This document shows, one piece after another, positions 14,621 to 23,507 of a stretch of DNA of 43,229 nucleotides. This stretch comes from Sulfuritalea sp. (GTDB lineage: Bacteria > Pseudomonadota > Gammaproteobacteria > Burkholderiales > Rhodocyclaceae). The notes below the pieces were generated by a model. It ran no database searches. It was given only the letters and a program-made list of their open reading frames with translations, and was not told where the DNA came from. The stretch spans positions 1 through 43,229 of the forward strand of contig JADJUP010000048.1 in assembly GCA_016716965.1 (NCBI GenBank), written 5' to 3'. The translations under genes were made by a program, and so were the position numbers. Every line of letters starts with the position of its first letter. Within the stretch, counting starts at the first letter, position 1.

Positions 14621-15664
14621 TTACCCAAGCCTCTTCAGCAACTCGGCCTTCTTCGCATCGAACTCCGCCTGCGACAGCATGCCCTTGCCTACCAGGCCGT
14701 GCAGTTTCTCGATGGTGGCGACGATCTCGTCGGCGGAAACGGGAGCAGAAGTCGGCGCCGGCGACACGGCGGCCGGGGCCGCAGTTGGAGCAGCGGCCGG
14801 GTTCAGCGATTGCGCCATCGAGGCCGCGACCTGCTGGCCGACGCCGAAGCCGACACCGACGCCGGCGCCGAGCCCGGCGAGGCCGCCTTCGTTGGCGGCG
14901 GCGAGCGGAATCGCCTCGGCGGTCTGGAACTGCGTGTAGGCCTGCATGCCGCCCATCATGTTCACGCCGATGCGCTTGTCGAGCATGGCCTGCAGTTCTT
15001 CGGGCAGCGAGATGTTCTGCACGTTGAGGCTGTCGAGCGCGAGGCCGTAGCTGGCGAACATCGGCTCCATCTTGGCTTTGAGCGCATTGCCGAACTCGAC
15101 CTGGTTCGACGCCATGTCGATGAAGGGCACCCCGGATTCGCCGAAGATGTCGGCGATGTGGCCGACGATGGTGTTGCGCAACTGGCCTTCGAGCTGGTCG
15201 GCGGTGTAGCTTTCCAGCGTGCCGGAGATCGTGGTGTGGAAGGCTTTCGGATCGGTCAGGTGGAAGGCATAAATGCCGAAGGCGCGCAGCCGCACCATGC
15301 CGAAATCCTTGTCGCGGATCGTCACCGGATTCGGCGTGCCCCACTTGCGGTCGAGCTTCTGGCGCGTGGAAAAGAAGTACACGTCGGACTTGAAGGGCGA
15401 CTCGAACAGCTTGTCCCAGTTCTTGAGATACGTCAGCACCGGCAGGGTCTGCGTGGTGAGCTTGTACATGCCGGGGCCGAACACGTCGGCCACCTGGCCC
15501 TCATTGATGAACACCGCCATCTGCGATTCGCGCACCGTGAGGCTGGCGCCGTTCTGGATTTCCATTTCCGCCATCGGAAAGCGCCAGGCCATGGTGTCAC
15601 CATCGTCCTCGGTCCACTGGATGATGTCGATGAACTGTTTCTTGATGAAATCCATGAGTGCCAT
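14621..15664 (-). CDS. SPFH (band 7) protein with C-terminal SHOCT domain
   Basis: A 347-residue protein starting MALMDFIKKQFIDIIQWTED. It has an SPFH domain (SQMAVFINEGQVADVFGPGM, YKLTTQTLPVLTYLKNWDKL, FRAFGIYAFHLTDPKAF-like stretch) to about residue 210. It then has an Ala/Gly-rich hydrophobic linker (GLAGLGAGVGVGFGVGQQVA), an Ala/Pro linker, and a C-terminal SHOCT helix pair (ADEIVATIEKLHGLVGKGML, SQAEFDAKKAELLKRLG). SPFH proteins form membrane-organising oligomers. No N-terminal signal is evident, so it probably attaches from the cytoplasm. GGGAG lies before the ATG at 15664. It stands between DUF350 (20-base gap) and DUF4178 in the polyamine block. Confidence 0.9.
   Translation of the reverse strand: MALMDFIKKQFIDIIQWTEDDGDTMAWRFPMAEMEIQNGASLTVRESQMAVFINEGQVADVFGPGMYKLTTQTLPVLTYLKNWDKLFESPFKSDVYFFSTRQKLDRKWGTPNPVTIRDKDFGMVRLRAFGIYAFHLTDPKAFHTTISGTLESYTADQLEGQLRNTIVGHIADIFGESGVPFIDMASNQVEFGNALKAKMEPMFASYGLALDSLNVQNISLPEELQAMLDKRIGVNMMGGMQAYTQFQTAEAIPLAAANEGGLAGLGAGVGVGFGVGQQVAASMAQSLNPAAAPTAAPAAVSPAPTSAPVSADEIVATIEKLHGLVGKGMLSQAEFDAKKAELLKRLG
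14748..14771 (+). repeat. Interspersed 24-base motif inside the SPFH gene linker
   Basis: GAAGTCGGC, GCC, GGCG, AC, ACGGCG on the plus strand. On the coding strand it encodes AVSPAPTS in the Ala/Pro linker before SHOCT, the same frame as the copies in mltA and the Nudix-ThiE gene. Confidence 0.45.
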
Positions 15665-15684
15665 GTGTGTCTCCCTATTGGTTT

Positions 15685-16089
15685 TCAGTAAGTCATGCAG
15701 GCGGCGTTGATCAGTCCGACCGTGATCGACAGCGCGGCGACGAAGGTGGCCGGTGCCGCGCGTCCGGCGGCGATGTCTTCCTTCAGGCGCGGCAGCGCCA
15801 CGCGCGCCACCATCCAGGCCAGCAGTTGCACGATGCCGGCGATCACGCCCCACACCGCGAGGTCGAGCAGCGTGTCGCTGTGGGCGATGACATTGGCGAT
15901 GGGCATGGCGAAGCCGAGCACCGCGCCGGACAGCGAGATGGCGGCGGCGACGTTGTTGTTGCGGATCAGCGCGATCTCGTCGTAGGGCGTGACGTAGAGG
16001 TAGATGGCGACGAAGGCGGCGAGCAGCACGAAGGCCGCGCCGAGGTAGGCGAGGAAGTTCGGCAGCGTGGCGAGGAAGTGGGCGGGCAT
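15685..16089 (-). CDS. DUF350 membrane protein (YjfL-like)
   Basis: A 134-residue protein with four membrane helices arranged as two similar halves. LAYLGAAFVLLAAFVAIYLY is followed by a conserved loop (TPYDEIALIRNNNVAAAISL) and SGAVLGFAMPIANVIAHS. WGVIAGIVQLLAWMVARVAL and FVAALSITVGLINAACMTY form the second half. This is the DUF350/YjfL family; its biochemical role is unknown. AGGAGCTTTCG precedes the ATG at 16089. It is the first gene of the leftward polyamine block, and its promoter must lie in the 99 bases shared with the divergent acyl-CoA dehydrogenase. Confidence 0.88.
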   Translation of the reverse strand: MPAHFLATLPNFLAYLGAAFVLLAAFVAIYLYVTPYDEIALIRNNNVAAAISLSGAVLGFAMPIANVIAHSDTLLDLAVWGVIAGIVQLLAWMVARVALPRLKEDIAAGRAAPATFVAALSITVGLINAACMTY

Positions 16090-16188
16090 CGAAAGCTCCT
16101 GCGGGCGATGGGGCATTGTCGGGCATCGCGCCGGGGCGATCAAGTACCCAGGTTTCATCGGCTAGACTGACGCCAGGAGGGAGACCCT

Positions 16189-17355
16189 ATGCTCGACCTG
16201 CGCAGGCACGGCTTCGACCCGCAGCACCAGCAGATCTACGATATGGCCTGGCGCTACGCCAGGGAGCGCCACCACCCGCTGCTGCGGCGCATGGACGACG
16301 AGGACTGGTTCCCGGCCGACGAATACCGCCGCATGGGTGAGGTCGGCCTGCTCGGCACCACCGTGCCGGAGTCGCTCGGCGGCCCGGGCCTCGACCTCGT
16401 CGCGCAGTTCTTCATCGGCGAAGCCTTCACCTACTGGAACAACATGCTCGCCGCGAGTTGGGGCGCCAGCGAGAACCTCTGCGTGAACAACCTGGTGCGC
16501 AATGCCAGCACTGAACAACAGCTGCGCTTCCTGCCGCGCATGCTGGCCGGCATCGGCGCCCTGGGCCTCACCGAGCCGGGCGCGGGATCGGACGCGCTGG
16601 GTTCGATGAAGACCACGGCGCGCCGCGACGGCGACCACTACGTATTGAACGGCCGCAAGATGTTCATCACCAATGGCCCGGTCGCCGACCTGCTGCTGGT
16701 CTACGCCAAGACCAATCCCGAGCGCGGCCAGCACGGCATCTCGGCCTTCGTCGTGGAGCGCGGCACGCCGGGTTTCTCCGTCGCGCAGAGCCTGAAGAAG
16801 ATGGGCTGGCGCGGCAGTCCGACCGGCGAACTGCTGTTCGACGATTGCCGCGTGCCGGCCGCCAACCTGGTCGGCGAGGCGGACAAGGGTGTCAGGGTGG
16901 TGATGAGCGGGCTGGACATCGAGCGGGTGTTTTTCAGCGGCCATGTGATCGGGCTGGCGCAGCGTGCGCTCGACCTGTCGCTCGACTACGCGCGAACGCG
17001 GGTCCAGTTCGGCCAGCCCATCGCCGCCTTCCAGCTGGTGCAGGGCATGCTGGCCGACATGTATGCCGCGCTGGAATCGGTGCGCGCCTTTTCCTATCAG
17101 CTGCTGAAGGAAGTCGCCGCCGCCGATGACGCCGGGCGCGGCGAGATCCACAAGCGTTCCGCCGCCTGCGTGCTGCATGCCGGCAACATGCTGAAACTGG
17201 TGCTCGACCACGCGGTGCAGATCCACGGCGGCAACGGTTTCATGTGGGAGACCGAGGTGAATTGCCTCTACCGCGCCGGCAAGCTGATCGAGATCGGCGC
17301 CGGCACGACGCAGGTGCGGCAACTGATCATTGCCCAGGAATTGCTGCGGAATTAG
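16189..17355 (+). CDS. Acyl-CoA dehydrogenase with isovaleryl-CoA-dehydrogenase-type catalytic base
   Basis: A 388-residue flavoenzyme that oxidises an acyl-CoA to the 2,3-enoyl-CoA and passes electrons to ETF. Landmarks are ALGLTEPGAGSDALGSMKTT (FAD/substrate), MFITNG, HGISAFVVERGTPGFSV, YARTRVQFGQPIAAFQLVQ and VQIHGGNGFMWETEVN. The catalytic Glu is not in the usual C-terminal spot: EIGAGTTQVRQL has Gly where most family members have YEGT. Instead a Glu lies in SGLDIERVFFSG (E245), as in isovaleryl-CoA dehydrogenase, so a branched or similar substrate is likely. GGAGGGAG lies 8 bases before the start. It is divergent from DUF350. Confidence 0.85.
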   Translation: MLDLRRHGFDPQHQQIYDMAWRYARERHHPLLRRMDDEDWFPADEYRRMGEVGLLGTTVPESLGGPGLDLVAQFFIGEAFTYWNNMLAASWGASENLCVNNLVRNASTEQQLRFLPRMLAGIGALGLTEPGAGSDALGSMKTTARRDGDHYVLNGRKMFITNGPVADLLLVYAKTNPERGQHGISAFVVERGTPGFSVAQSLKKMGWRGSPTGELLFDDCRVPAANLVGEADKGVRVVMSGLDIERVFFSGHVIGLAQRALDLSLDYARTRVQFGQPIAAFQLVQGMLADMYAALESVRAFSYQLLKEVAAADDAGRGEIHKRSAACVLHAGNMLKLVLDHAVQIHGGNGFMWETEVNCLYRAGKLIEIGAGTTQVRQLIIAQELLRN

Positions 17356-17364
17356 GGCCGTGTT

Positions 17365-17391
17365 CCAGCGCCTGCCGCCTGCCGGCGCTGG
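17365..17391 (+). terminator. Stem-loop after the acyl-CoA dehydrogenase gene
   Basis: The arms CCAGCGCC and GGCGCTGG pair perfectly around an 11-base loop, 10 bases beyond the stop codon. There is no real U-tract (only GTT follows), so termination would be weak or Rho-assisted. Confidence 0.4.
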
Positions 17392-17475
17392 TTAGCATGA
17401 CGACACAAGCCGGCCTGGCGCTTGCCGTCCGGGCATCGGGTCGGCGGTCACGTGCACCAGGAGGTGGTCAGGTCA

Positions 17476-18129
17476 ATGAACAGGCATGCCCTGCGTTCGG
17501 TTTCCGCAATGCTCTGCTGCTCGGCGCTGTGCCTGTCGGGCGTGGCATCGGCGGCGGCGGGTGGCGGACCTGCGCCTTTCGGCCAGCTTGCCGGTGTGTC
17601 GCGCCACCTGCCGCCGCCGACCGTCGCTACTGAGCAGGCGCGCTGGCAGGAGATCCGCGCCGCCCGGCGGCCGAGCCGCATCGTCGCCCTTTGTGAAGCT
17701 TTCTCCAACGATTTTCCCGACAGCTCGTTACGCGAGGAAGTGCGCAAGCTGGGCGGGGGGGCGGCGAAAGCCCTGAGCGTCCAGTACGACGTCGGCTTGT
17801 CGGGCGACCTTTTCGAGGCCGGTGGCAAGGACCCGGTGCTCGCGTCCAGGCTTGCCGAAGCCGCACGGGGCAATGCCGTGGCGGCCTTCGAGCTTGCGCA
17901 AACCCTCGGCAAGCAGGGCTTCGGCGACTATTCGGGCAACTACGCGGGCAATTACGGCCAGGAGCGGTGGCTGCGCTTTGCGGCCAAGCTGGGCCACGCG
18001 CGTGCCAGTTGGGAGCTGGCCGAGCTGTACAACATCCATGGTCGCATCGCCGAGGCCGCGCACTTCGAAAAGCGTGCCACGGAGCTGGGCTACAAGCCGC
18101 CTCCGCGCTTGTCGAACCGGGATTACTGA
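17476..18129 (+). CDS. Exported Sel1/TPR-like protein of unknown function
   Basis: A 217-residue protein starting MNRHALRSVSAMLCCSALCL with a signal peptide cut after GVASA-AAG. The middle has alpha-helical repeats. The C-terminal part (AAFELAQTLGKQGFGDYSGN, then QERWLRFAAKLGHARASWEL, AELYNIHGRIAEAAHFEKRA) has the A-x-G-x-x-x-A spacing of Sel1-like repeats. GGAGG lies 11 bases before the ATG at 17476; an upstream in-frame start is possible but would bury the signal peptide. It converges with the gene at 18190-18765. No function can be assigned. Confidence 0.65.
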   Translation: MNRHALRSVSAMLCCSALCLSGVASAAAGGGPAPFGQLAGVSRHLPPPTVATEQARWQEIRAARRPSRIVALCEAFSNDFPDSSLREEVRKLGGGAAKALSVQYDVGLSGDLFEAGGKDPVLASRLAEAARGNAVAAFELAQTLGKQGFGDYSGNYAGNYGQERWLRFAAKLGHARASWELAELYNIHGRIAEAAHFEKRATELGYKPPPRLSNRDY

Positions 18130-18189
18130 GCGCCGCCGCCCAGTCCCGGTTGCCGGGTCCTTCGATCCTGTCGGCGTTGAGCCGATCAC

Positions 18190-18765
18190 TCAAACATCAT
18201 CGGCCTCGGCCATCCAGAAGCCGTCGGAGAACTTGACCTGATCGCGGCTGTGGTAGATGCGGGCGCGCACGATCGCCTTGGGATTAATGTAAATATGGCC
18301 GGGGACGCCGATGCTGGCGGTGATCGCCGGTACGCCGAAAATCTCCTCGACCAGGTTGATGTCGCCGACGGCGCCGATCACGTGCAGGTAAATTGATTCA
18401 CCGCTGCGCAGCGAGAGTTCTATCAGCGCCTCGAGCGGGTCACCCTTTTTTCCCTTGCGAAACTGCATCCAGCCGGGCCATTGGCGCGCCAGCAGGGCCT
18501 TGTACTCCTCGATGTCACGGAGGCAGCGCAGGCGCTCGATGTTCTTCGGCAGGGTCCCGGGCAGGACCAGGTCGGTTTCGACCTCGATCCAGCAGATTTC
18601 GTCGGGATGGATGATGCTGAACGGATTGTGCACCCCGATGACGATCGGTCCCGAGCGGAACAGCTTTGCCGGATTGAATCGCTTCGCAAGCAGCGCGGCG
18701 CGCCGATGGTCCTCCTGCGAATAGTTGCCGGTCTTTCCGTCAGTGCGATGTACGCGAATGCGCAA
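18190..18765 (-). CDS. Protein of unknown function
   Basis: The reading frame is convincing over about 190 residues (ILRIRVHRTDGKTGNYSQED, then AALLAKRFNPAKLFRSGPIV, IGVHNPFSIIHPDEICWIEV, LVEEIFGVPAITASIGVPGH and KFSDGFWMAEADDV). It becomes nonsense upstream, where it lies antisense to coding sequence. The best start is the TTG at 18765, with GGGGAAG upstream. It is rich in beta-strand-like alternation with no signal peptide and no membrane helix. I recognise no family. It lies 64 bases after the MscS-like gene in the same direction. Confidence 0.55.
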   Translation of the reverse strand: MRIRVHRTDGKTGNYSQEDHRRAALLAKRFNPAKLFRSGPIVIGVHNPFSIIHPDEICWIEVETDLVLPGTLPKNIERLRCLRDIEEYKALLARQWPGWMQFRKGKKGDPLEALIELSLRSGESIYLHVIGAVGDINLVEEIFGVPAITASIGVPGHIYINPKAIVRARIYHSRDQVKFSDGFWMAEADDV

Positions 18766-18829
18766 GATGCTTCCCCGCGGGCTCAGCTTTTCGATGTGGT
18801 GCCGATGATAGCAGGCCGCCCCGGCAGGC

Positions 18830-20452
18830 TCACGCCTTTGATTCCGGTGTTGCCGGGGGCGGTCGCCAGTCCTTCTCCGCGACGATTTTCGGGGCCTGTG
18901 GGTCGAGCATGTAATGCGGTGACATGATCTGCACGCCGTGGCGGTTGAAGGCGTCCTGGATCGCGGCGTGAAGGTCGCTGGCAACACGGGCGCGGGTGGC
19001 CGGCGCGTCGGTGTCAACGTGCACCACCAGCTTGTACTCGACATAGAAATCCGACAGCGCGGTCTGCACCACGTAGGCCGCCGGTGTCTTGCGAATCTCG
19101 GGAATCGTCGCCGCCGCTTCCAGCAGCAGCGCGTGTACCTGGCGCCAGGGCGTGTCGTAGCCGATGGTCAGCGCGCAGTCGAGTACGTAGCCGCGGTCGC
19201 CATCGATGCGCGAGAAGTTGCGCGTGACGTTGCCGAGGACGAAGGCATTGGGCAGCGCGATCTCCTCGCCGAGGCCGGTGCGCAGGCGCGTGACGAACAG
19301 GCCGAGCTCGGTCACGGTGCCTTCGTAGTCCTGGATGCGCACATACTCGCCCTTCTTCAGCGCATAGGTGTAGACGATGATCACGCCGCTGGCGATCTGC
19401 CCTACCACTCCGGAGGCGCCGATCGACGCCATCAGGCCGACTATCACCGACAGCCCCTTGAATGCTTCGGTGTGCGAACCCGGCAGGTAGGGATAGGCCA
19501 TCGCGACGGCGAACAGCCAAAGCGACGCATTGACGATGCGCCGCGTCGCAGGCGCGGTGTGGTTGTTGAGCATGGAGCTGTCCGACGGCCGCGCCTCGAT
19601 GCTGTCGAAGAACTCGGACGAGACCCGGGTGGTGACCCAGGCCAGCAGGAAGATCGCCACCGAGACGAAGATGCCCGGCAGCGAATCGACCACCGCCGCC
19701 AGTGCCTGCGTCGTGAGGTTGACGATGGAGCCGGACATGGTTTCGCTCGCGGGTCGCGTCAGCGCGAACTGGGCCAGGGCGTAGGTAAGGTAGGAATAGG
19801 CCATGGCCATGACCAGCAGCCAGGTCATCAGGATTGCGACGCGCGCCGCGATGCCCGGCAGGGCGCCCGACATGCGTTGCCCCCAGTGGCTGGCCGGAAG
19901 CGATTCGACGCGTCGGTGCAGGCCGGCGACGAGCGCGCGGCGCAGGCGGGCAGAAAGTGTCAGCGTGGCGACCAGCGCGAGCAAGAGGAGGAACGTGGCC
20001 AGCACCAGCTTGAGCAGGCCTTCCAGGCGCGCGCGCGGGTCATTGCGCTCCCGCGCTTCGCTCCATGCCTTCTGCAATACCCGAGATGCCCGATTGGCCA
20101 GGTCTTCCGCGGATTCGCCGGCCTCCGCATGGACGTCGCCGGGAACCACGAGGAACAGGATTTCGTCATCGAGGCGCACTTCGACGCCCTGGGCGGCGGG
20201 CTTTACCGAGGTCCAGCCTTCGCCTGGTTTGGCGAAGGCGCGCTCGATGCGCCTGCGCGCCCCGTCGGCGCGTTCGGTGGCGGTGAAGGTGCCGATCGGC
20301 GCGCGGAAGACGTGGATGCTGCGGCCACCGATGACGAGCGGAACGCCTTCATCGGCAGGGATTCCGGCGGCGCAGGCCACGCTGGTGACGCAAAGCAGCG
20401 TCATGCCGGCAAACAGCGCTGCGGCCCACGCCTTGATCGAATTCAAATCCAA
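18830..20452 (-). CDS. Mechanosensitive channel, MscS family, with N-terminal exported domain
   Basis: A channel that opens under membrane tension to release solutes. About 540 residues: signal peptide (WAAALFAGMTLLCVTSVACA), a periplasmic domain of about 115 residues (IGGRSIHVFRAPIGTFTATE, EVRLDDEILFLVV), then five or so helices. The MscS pore helix and beta domain follow (IGASGVVGQIASGVIIVYTY, ALKKGEYVRIQDYEGTVTEL, LPNAFVLGNVTRNFSR) and the alpha/beta cytoplasmic end (ALTIGYDTPW, VQTALSDFYVEYKLVVHVD). The longer frame enters coaX. The chosen start is the TTG at 20452 with GGAG 8 bases upstream, 34 bases after coaX. The stop is 64 bases before the unknown gene at 18765. Confidence 0.85.
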   Translation of the reverse strand: MDLNSIKAWAAALFAGMTLLCVTSVACAAGIPADEGVPLVIGGRSIHVFRAPIGTFTATERADGARRRIERAFAKPGEGWTSVKPAAQGVEVRLDDEILFLVVPGDVHAEAGESAEDLANRASRVLQKAWSEARERNDPRARLEGLLKLVLATFLLLLALVATLTLSARLRRALVAGLHRRVESLPASHWGQRMSGALPGIAARVAILMTWLLVMAMAYSYLTYALAQFALTRPASETMSGSIVNLTTQALAAVVDSLPGIFVSVAIFLLAWVTTRVSSEFFDSIEARPSDSSMLNNHTAPATRRIVNASLWLFAVAMAYPYLPGSHTEAFKGLSVIVGLMASIGASGVVGQIASGVIIVYTYALKKGEYVRIQDYEGTVTELGLFVTRLRTGLGEEIALPNAFVLGNVTRNFSRIDGDRGYVLDCALTIGYDTPWRQVHALLLEAAATIPEIRKTPAAYVVQTALSDFYVEYKLVVHVDTDAPATRARVASDLHAAIQDAFNRHGVQIMSPHYMLDPQAPKIVAEKDWRPPPATPESKA

Positions 20453-20486
20453 CGCAGGTATCTCCAAAGCATGGGCCGAGTGTAGC

Positions 20487-21194
20487 TCAGGCGGGTCGGC
20501 TGAAGCGCGCCAGGCCTTCCAGCACGAGGTTGTCCACCACGCTGAACGGCCGTCGCATGTGCGGCGCCAATTCCGCCGCCGCGCCGCCGGAGAGCAGGCA
20601 GGCCACGTCCTGCCGCTGGGTCGACCTGACGCGCTCGATGGCGCCCAGCGTGGCGTGCAGCGCGCCGCTGACGATGGCGTCGTCGGTGTTGGTCGCCAGC
20701 TGGCGGAACAGGCCCCTGGCATCGGGCAGGTCGGCGGTGTTCCGCGCCAGCGCGCTGCGCATCAGGGCCAGGCCGGGCAGGATCAGGCCGCCGCGAAAAC
20801 GGCCCTGGGCGTCGAGCGCGTCGATCGTGGTGGCGGTGCCGGCCAGCACCACGACGCAGGCGTCTGCATGCAGCGCGCGTGCGCCGATCAGCGCGGCCCA
20901 GCGGTCGGCGCCGAGTTGCTGCGGAGTGTCGTAGCCATTGCTGACATCGCAGGCGCTGGCGGAACTGGTCAGCCATTCGAGCGGGACACGCAGTTGCGCG
21001 GCGAGTGCATCGATGTGCCGGCGCGCCGGATCGCCGGCGACGTTGCAGGCGACGATGCGCGCTGCTGGTGCCGGTAGCCGCTGCGGCAGGGTGGCGACGT
21101 CGGCGTAATCGAGCGCGCCCTGGGTGCACCAGGCGGCGCCGTCGCGCAGGCCGAACTTGAGGCGCGTGTTGCCGGCGTCGAGGCAGAGCAGCAT
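20487..21194 (-). CDS. coaX: Type III pantothenate kinase
   Basis: First enzyme of CoA synthesis, in the cytoplasm. The 235-residue protein has the ASKHA fold: MLLCLDAGNTRLKFGLRDGA (phosphate 1 motif DAGNT), GYDTPQQLGADRWAALIGAR (G(A)DR), VVLAGTATTIDALDAQGRF (phosphate 2 region; Thr where a Gly-Thr-Ala is common) and GGLILPGLALMRSAL. Together with coaE at 6203 the window holds the first and last CoA steps. It follows birA by 12 bases, a common arrangement in betaproteobacteria. Confidence 0.95.
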   Translation of the reverse strand: MLLCLDAGNTRLKFGLRDGAAWCTQGALDYADVATLPQRLPAPAARIVACNVAGDPARRHIDALAAQLRVPLEWLTSSASACDVSNGYDTPQQLGADRWAALIGARALHADACVVVLAGTATTIDALDAQGRFRGGLILPGLALMRSALARNTADLPDARGLFRQLATNTDDAIVSGALHATLGAIERVRSTQRQDVACLLSGGAAAELAPHMRRPFSVVDNLVLEGLARFSRPA

Positions 21195-21206
21195 CGCGTC
21201 GCTGGC

Positions 21207-21977
21207 TCAGGCCGGACGCAGCGAGACTTCGCCGGAAAGCACGCGCTCGATGCCCGCGGCGGTTTCGAACAGCAGCGCGCCGTCGGTATCGACGCCGCGG
21301 CAGATTCCTTCGCGCGGCACGGCAAAGTCGGCGGAGAGCAGGACAGGTGCATCCTGGAAGGCGTGGCGCGCCACCCATTCGTCGCGCAATGCGGCGAAGC
21401 CGGCGGCGGCGAACTGTTCCAGCGTTGCCAGCAGTTCGGTCAGCAGGGCCGCGTACAGCGTGCTCTCGTCGGTTGCCGGAAGCTCGAGCGCGGCGGAAGC
21501 GGCGCGCAGATCCGGCGGCATGGCCGCCGGCAGGTGCAGGTTGATGCCGATGCCGATCACCGCAGCATGCGGCGCGCCGGGCAGCAGCTCGACCAGGATG
21601 CCACCGAGCTTGCGCCGGTTCCTGAGGATGTCGTTGGGCCATTTCAGCGCCGTATCGCCGGCGCCGACTTTCCGCAGCGCGCGCGCAACCGCGAGTCCGA
21701 CTGCCAGCGAGAGTCCGGCCGGCGCGGTGCCAGGGGCGAAGCGCCAGAGCAGGGAAAAGGTCAGGCTGTCGCCCGGGCTGGCGATCCAGCTGCGACCGCG
21801 CCGGCCGCGCCCAGCCGTCTGTTCGTTGGCGACGAGCACGGTGCCCGAGGCCGCGCCGGCGTCGGCGCGGGCCAGCAGCTCGGCATTGGTCGAGGCGCAG
21901 GTGTCGAGGACATCGACATCGAAACGCCGGGCGAGCGGCCCGAGGGCGGACGCGATCGCGGCTATGGTGGCGGGCAT
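21207..21977 (-). CDS. birA: Biotin-[acetyl-CoA carboxylase] ligase (BirA), lacking the HTH domain
   Basis: Attaches biotin to the carboxyl carrier protein. The 256-residue protein starts at the catalytic domain (FDVDVLDTCASTNAELLARA). It has VANEQTAGRGRRGRSWIASP (GRGRxGR biotinyl-AMP loop), LKWPNDILRNRRKLGGILVE and AAVIGIGINLHLP, and ends EGICRGVDTDGALLFETAAG. The N-terminal DNA-binding domain of the E. coli repressor is absent, so it is an enzyme only. KVGAGDTALKWPND is encoded across a copy of the interspersed 24-base motif. Confidence 0.95.
   Translation of the reverse strand: MPATIAAIASALGPLARRFDVDVLDTCASTNAELLARADAGAASGTVLVANEQTAGRGRRGRSWIASPGDSLTFSLLWRFAPGTAPAGLSLAVGLAVARALRKVGAGDTALKWPNDILRNRRKLGGILVELLPGAPHAAVIGIGINLHLPAAMPPDLRAASAALELPATDESTLYAALLTELLATLEQFAAAGFAALRDEWVARHAFQDAPVLLSADFAVPREGICRGVDTDGALLFETAAGIERVLSGEVSLRPA
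21648..21671 (-). repeat. Interspersed 24-base motif inside birA
   Basis: The minus strand reads AAAGTCGGC, GCC, GGCG, AT, ACGGCG, an exact fit to the consensus built from the intergenic copies. It encodes KVGAGDTA in frame 0. Confidence 0.5.
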
Positions 21978-22057
21978 GCGTATTCCCCCAAGGTTTGGCG
22001 ACGCCGGAGTTCGTCGCGTGGCCGCAGGACTATAAACGATGCCGCCAGTCCGGTGCT

Positions 22058-23479
<1,422 letters not shown>

Positions 23480-23507
23480 GGGCGGTCCATCCCAGGCAAC
23501 GGGTAGT

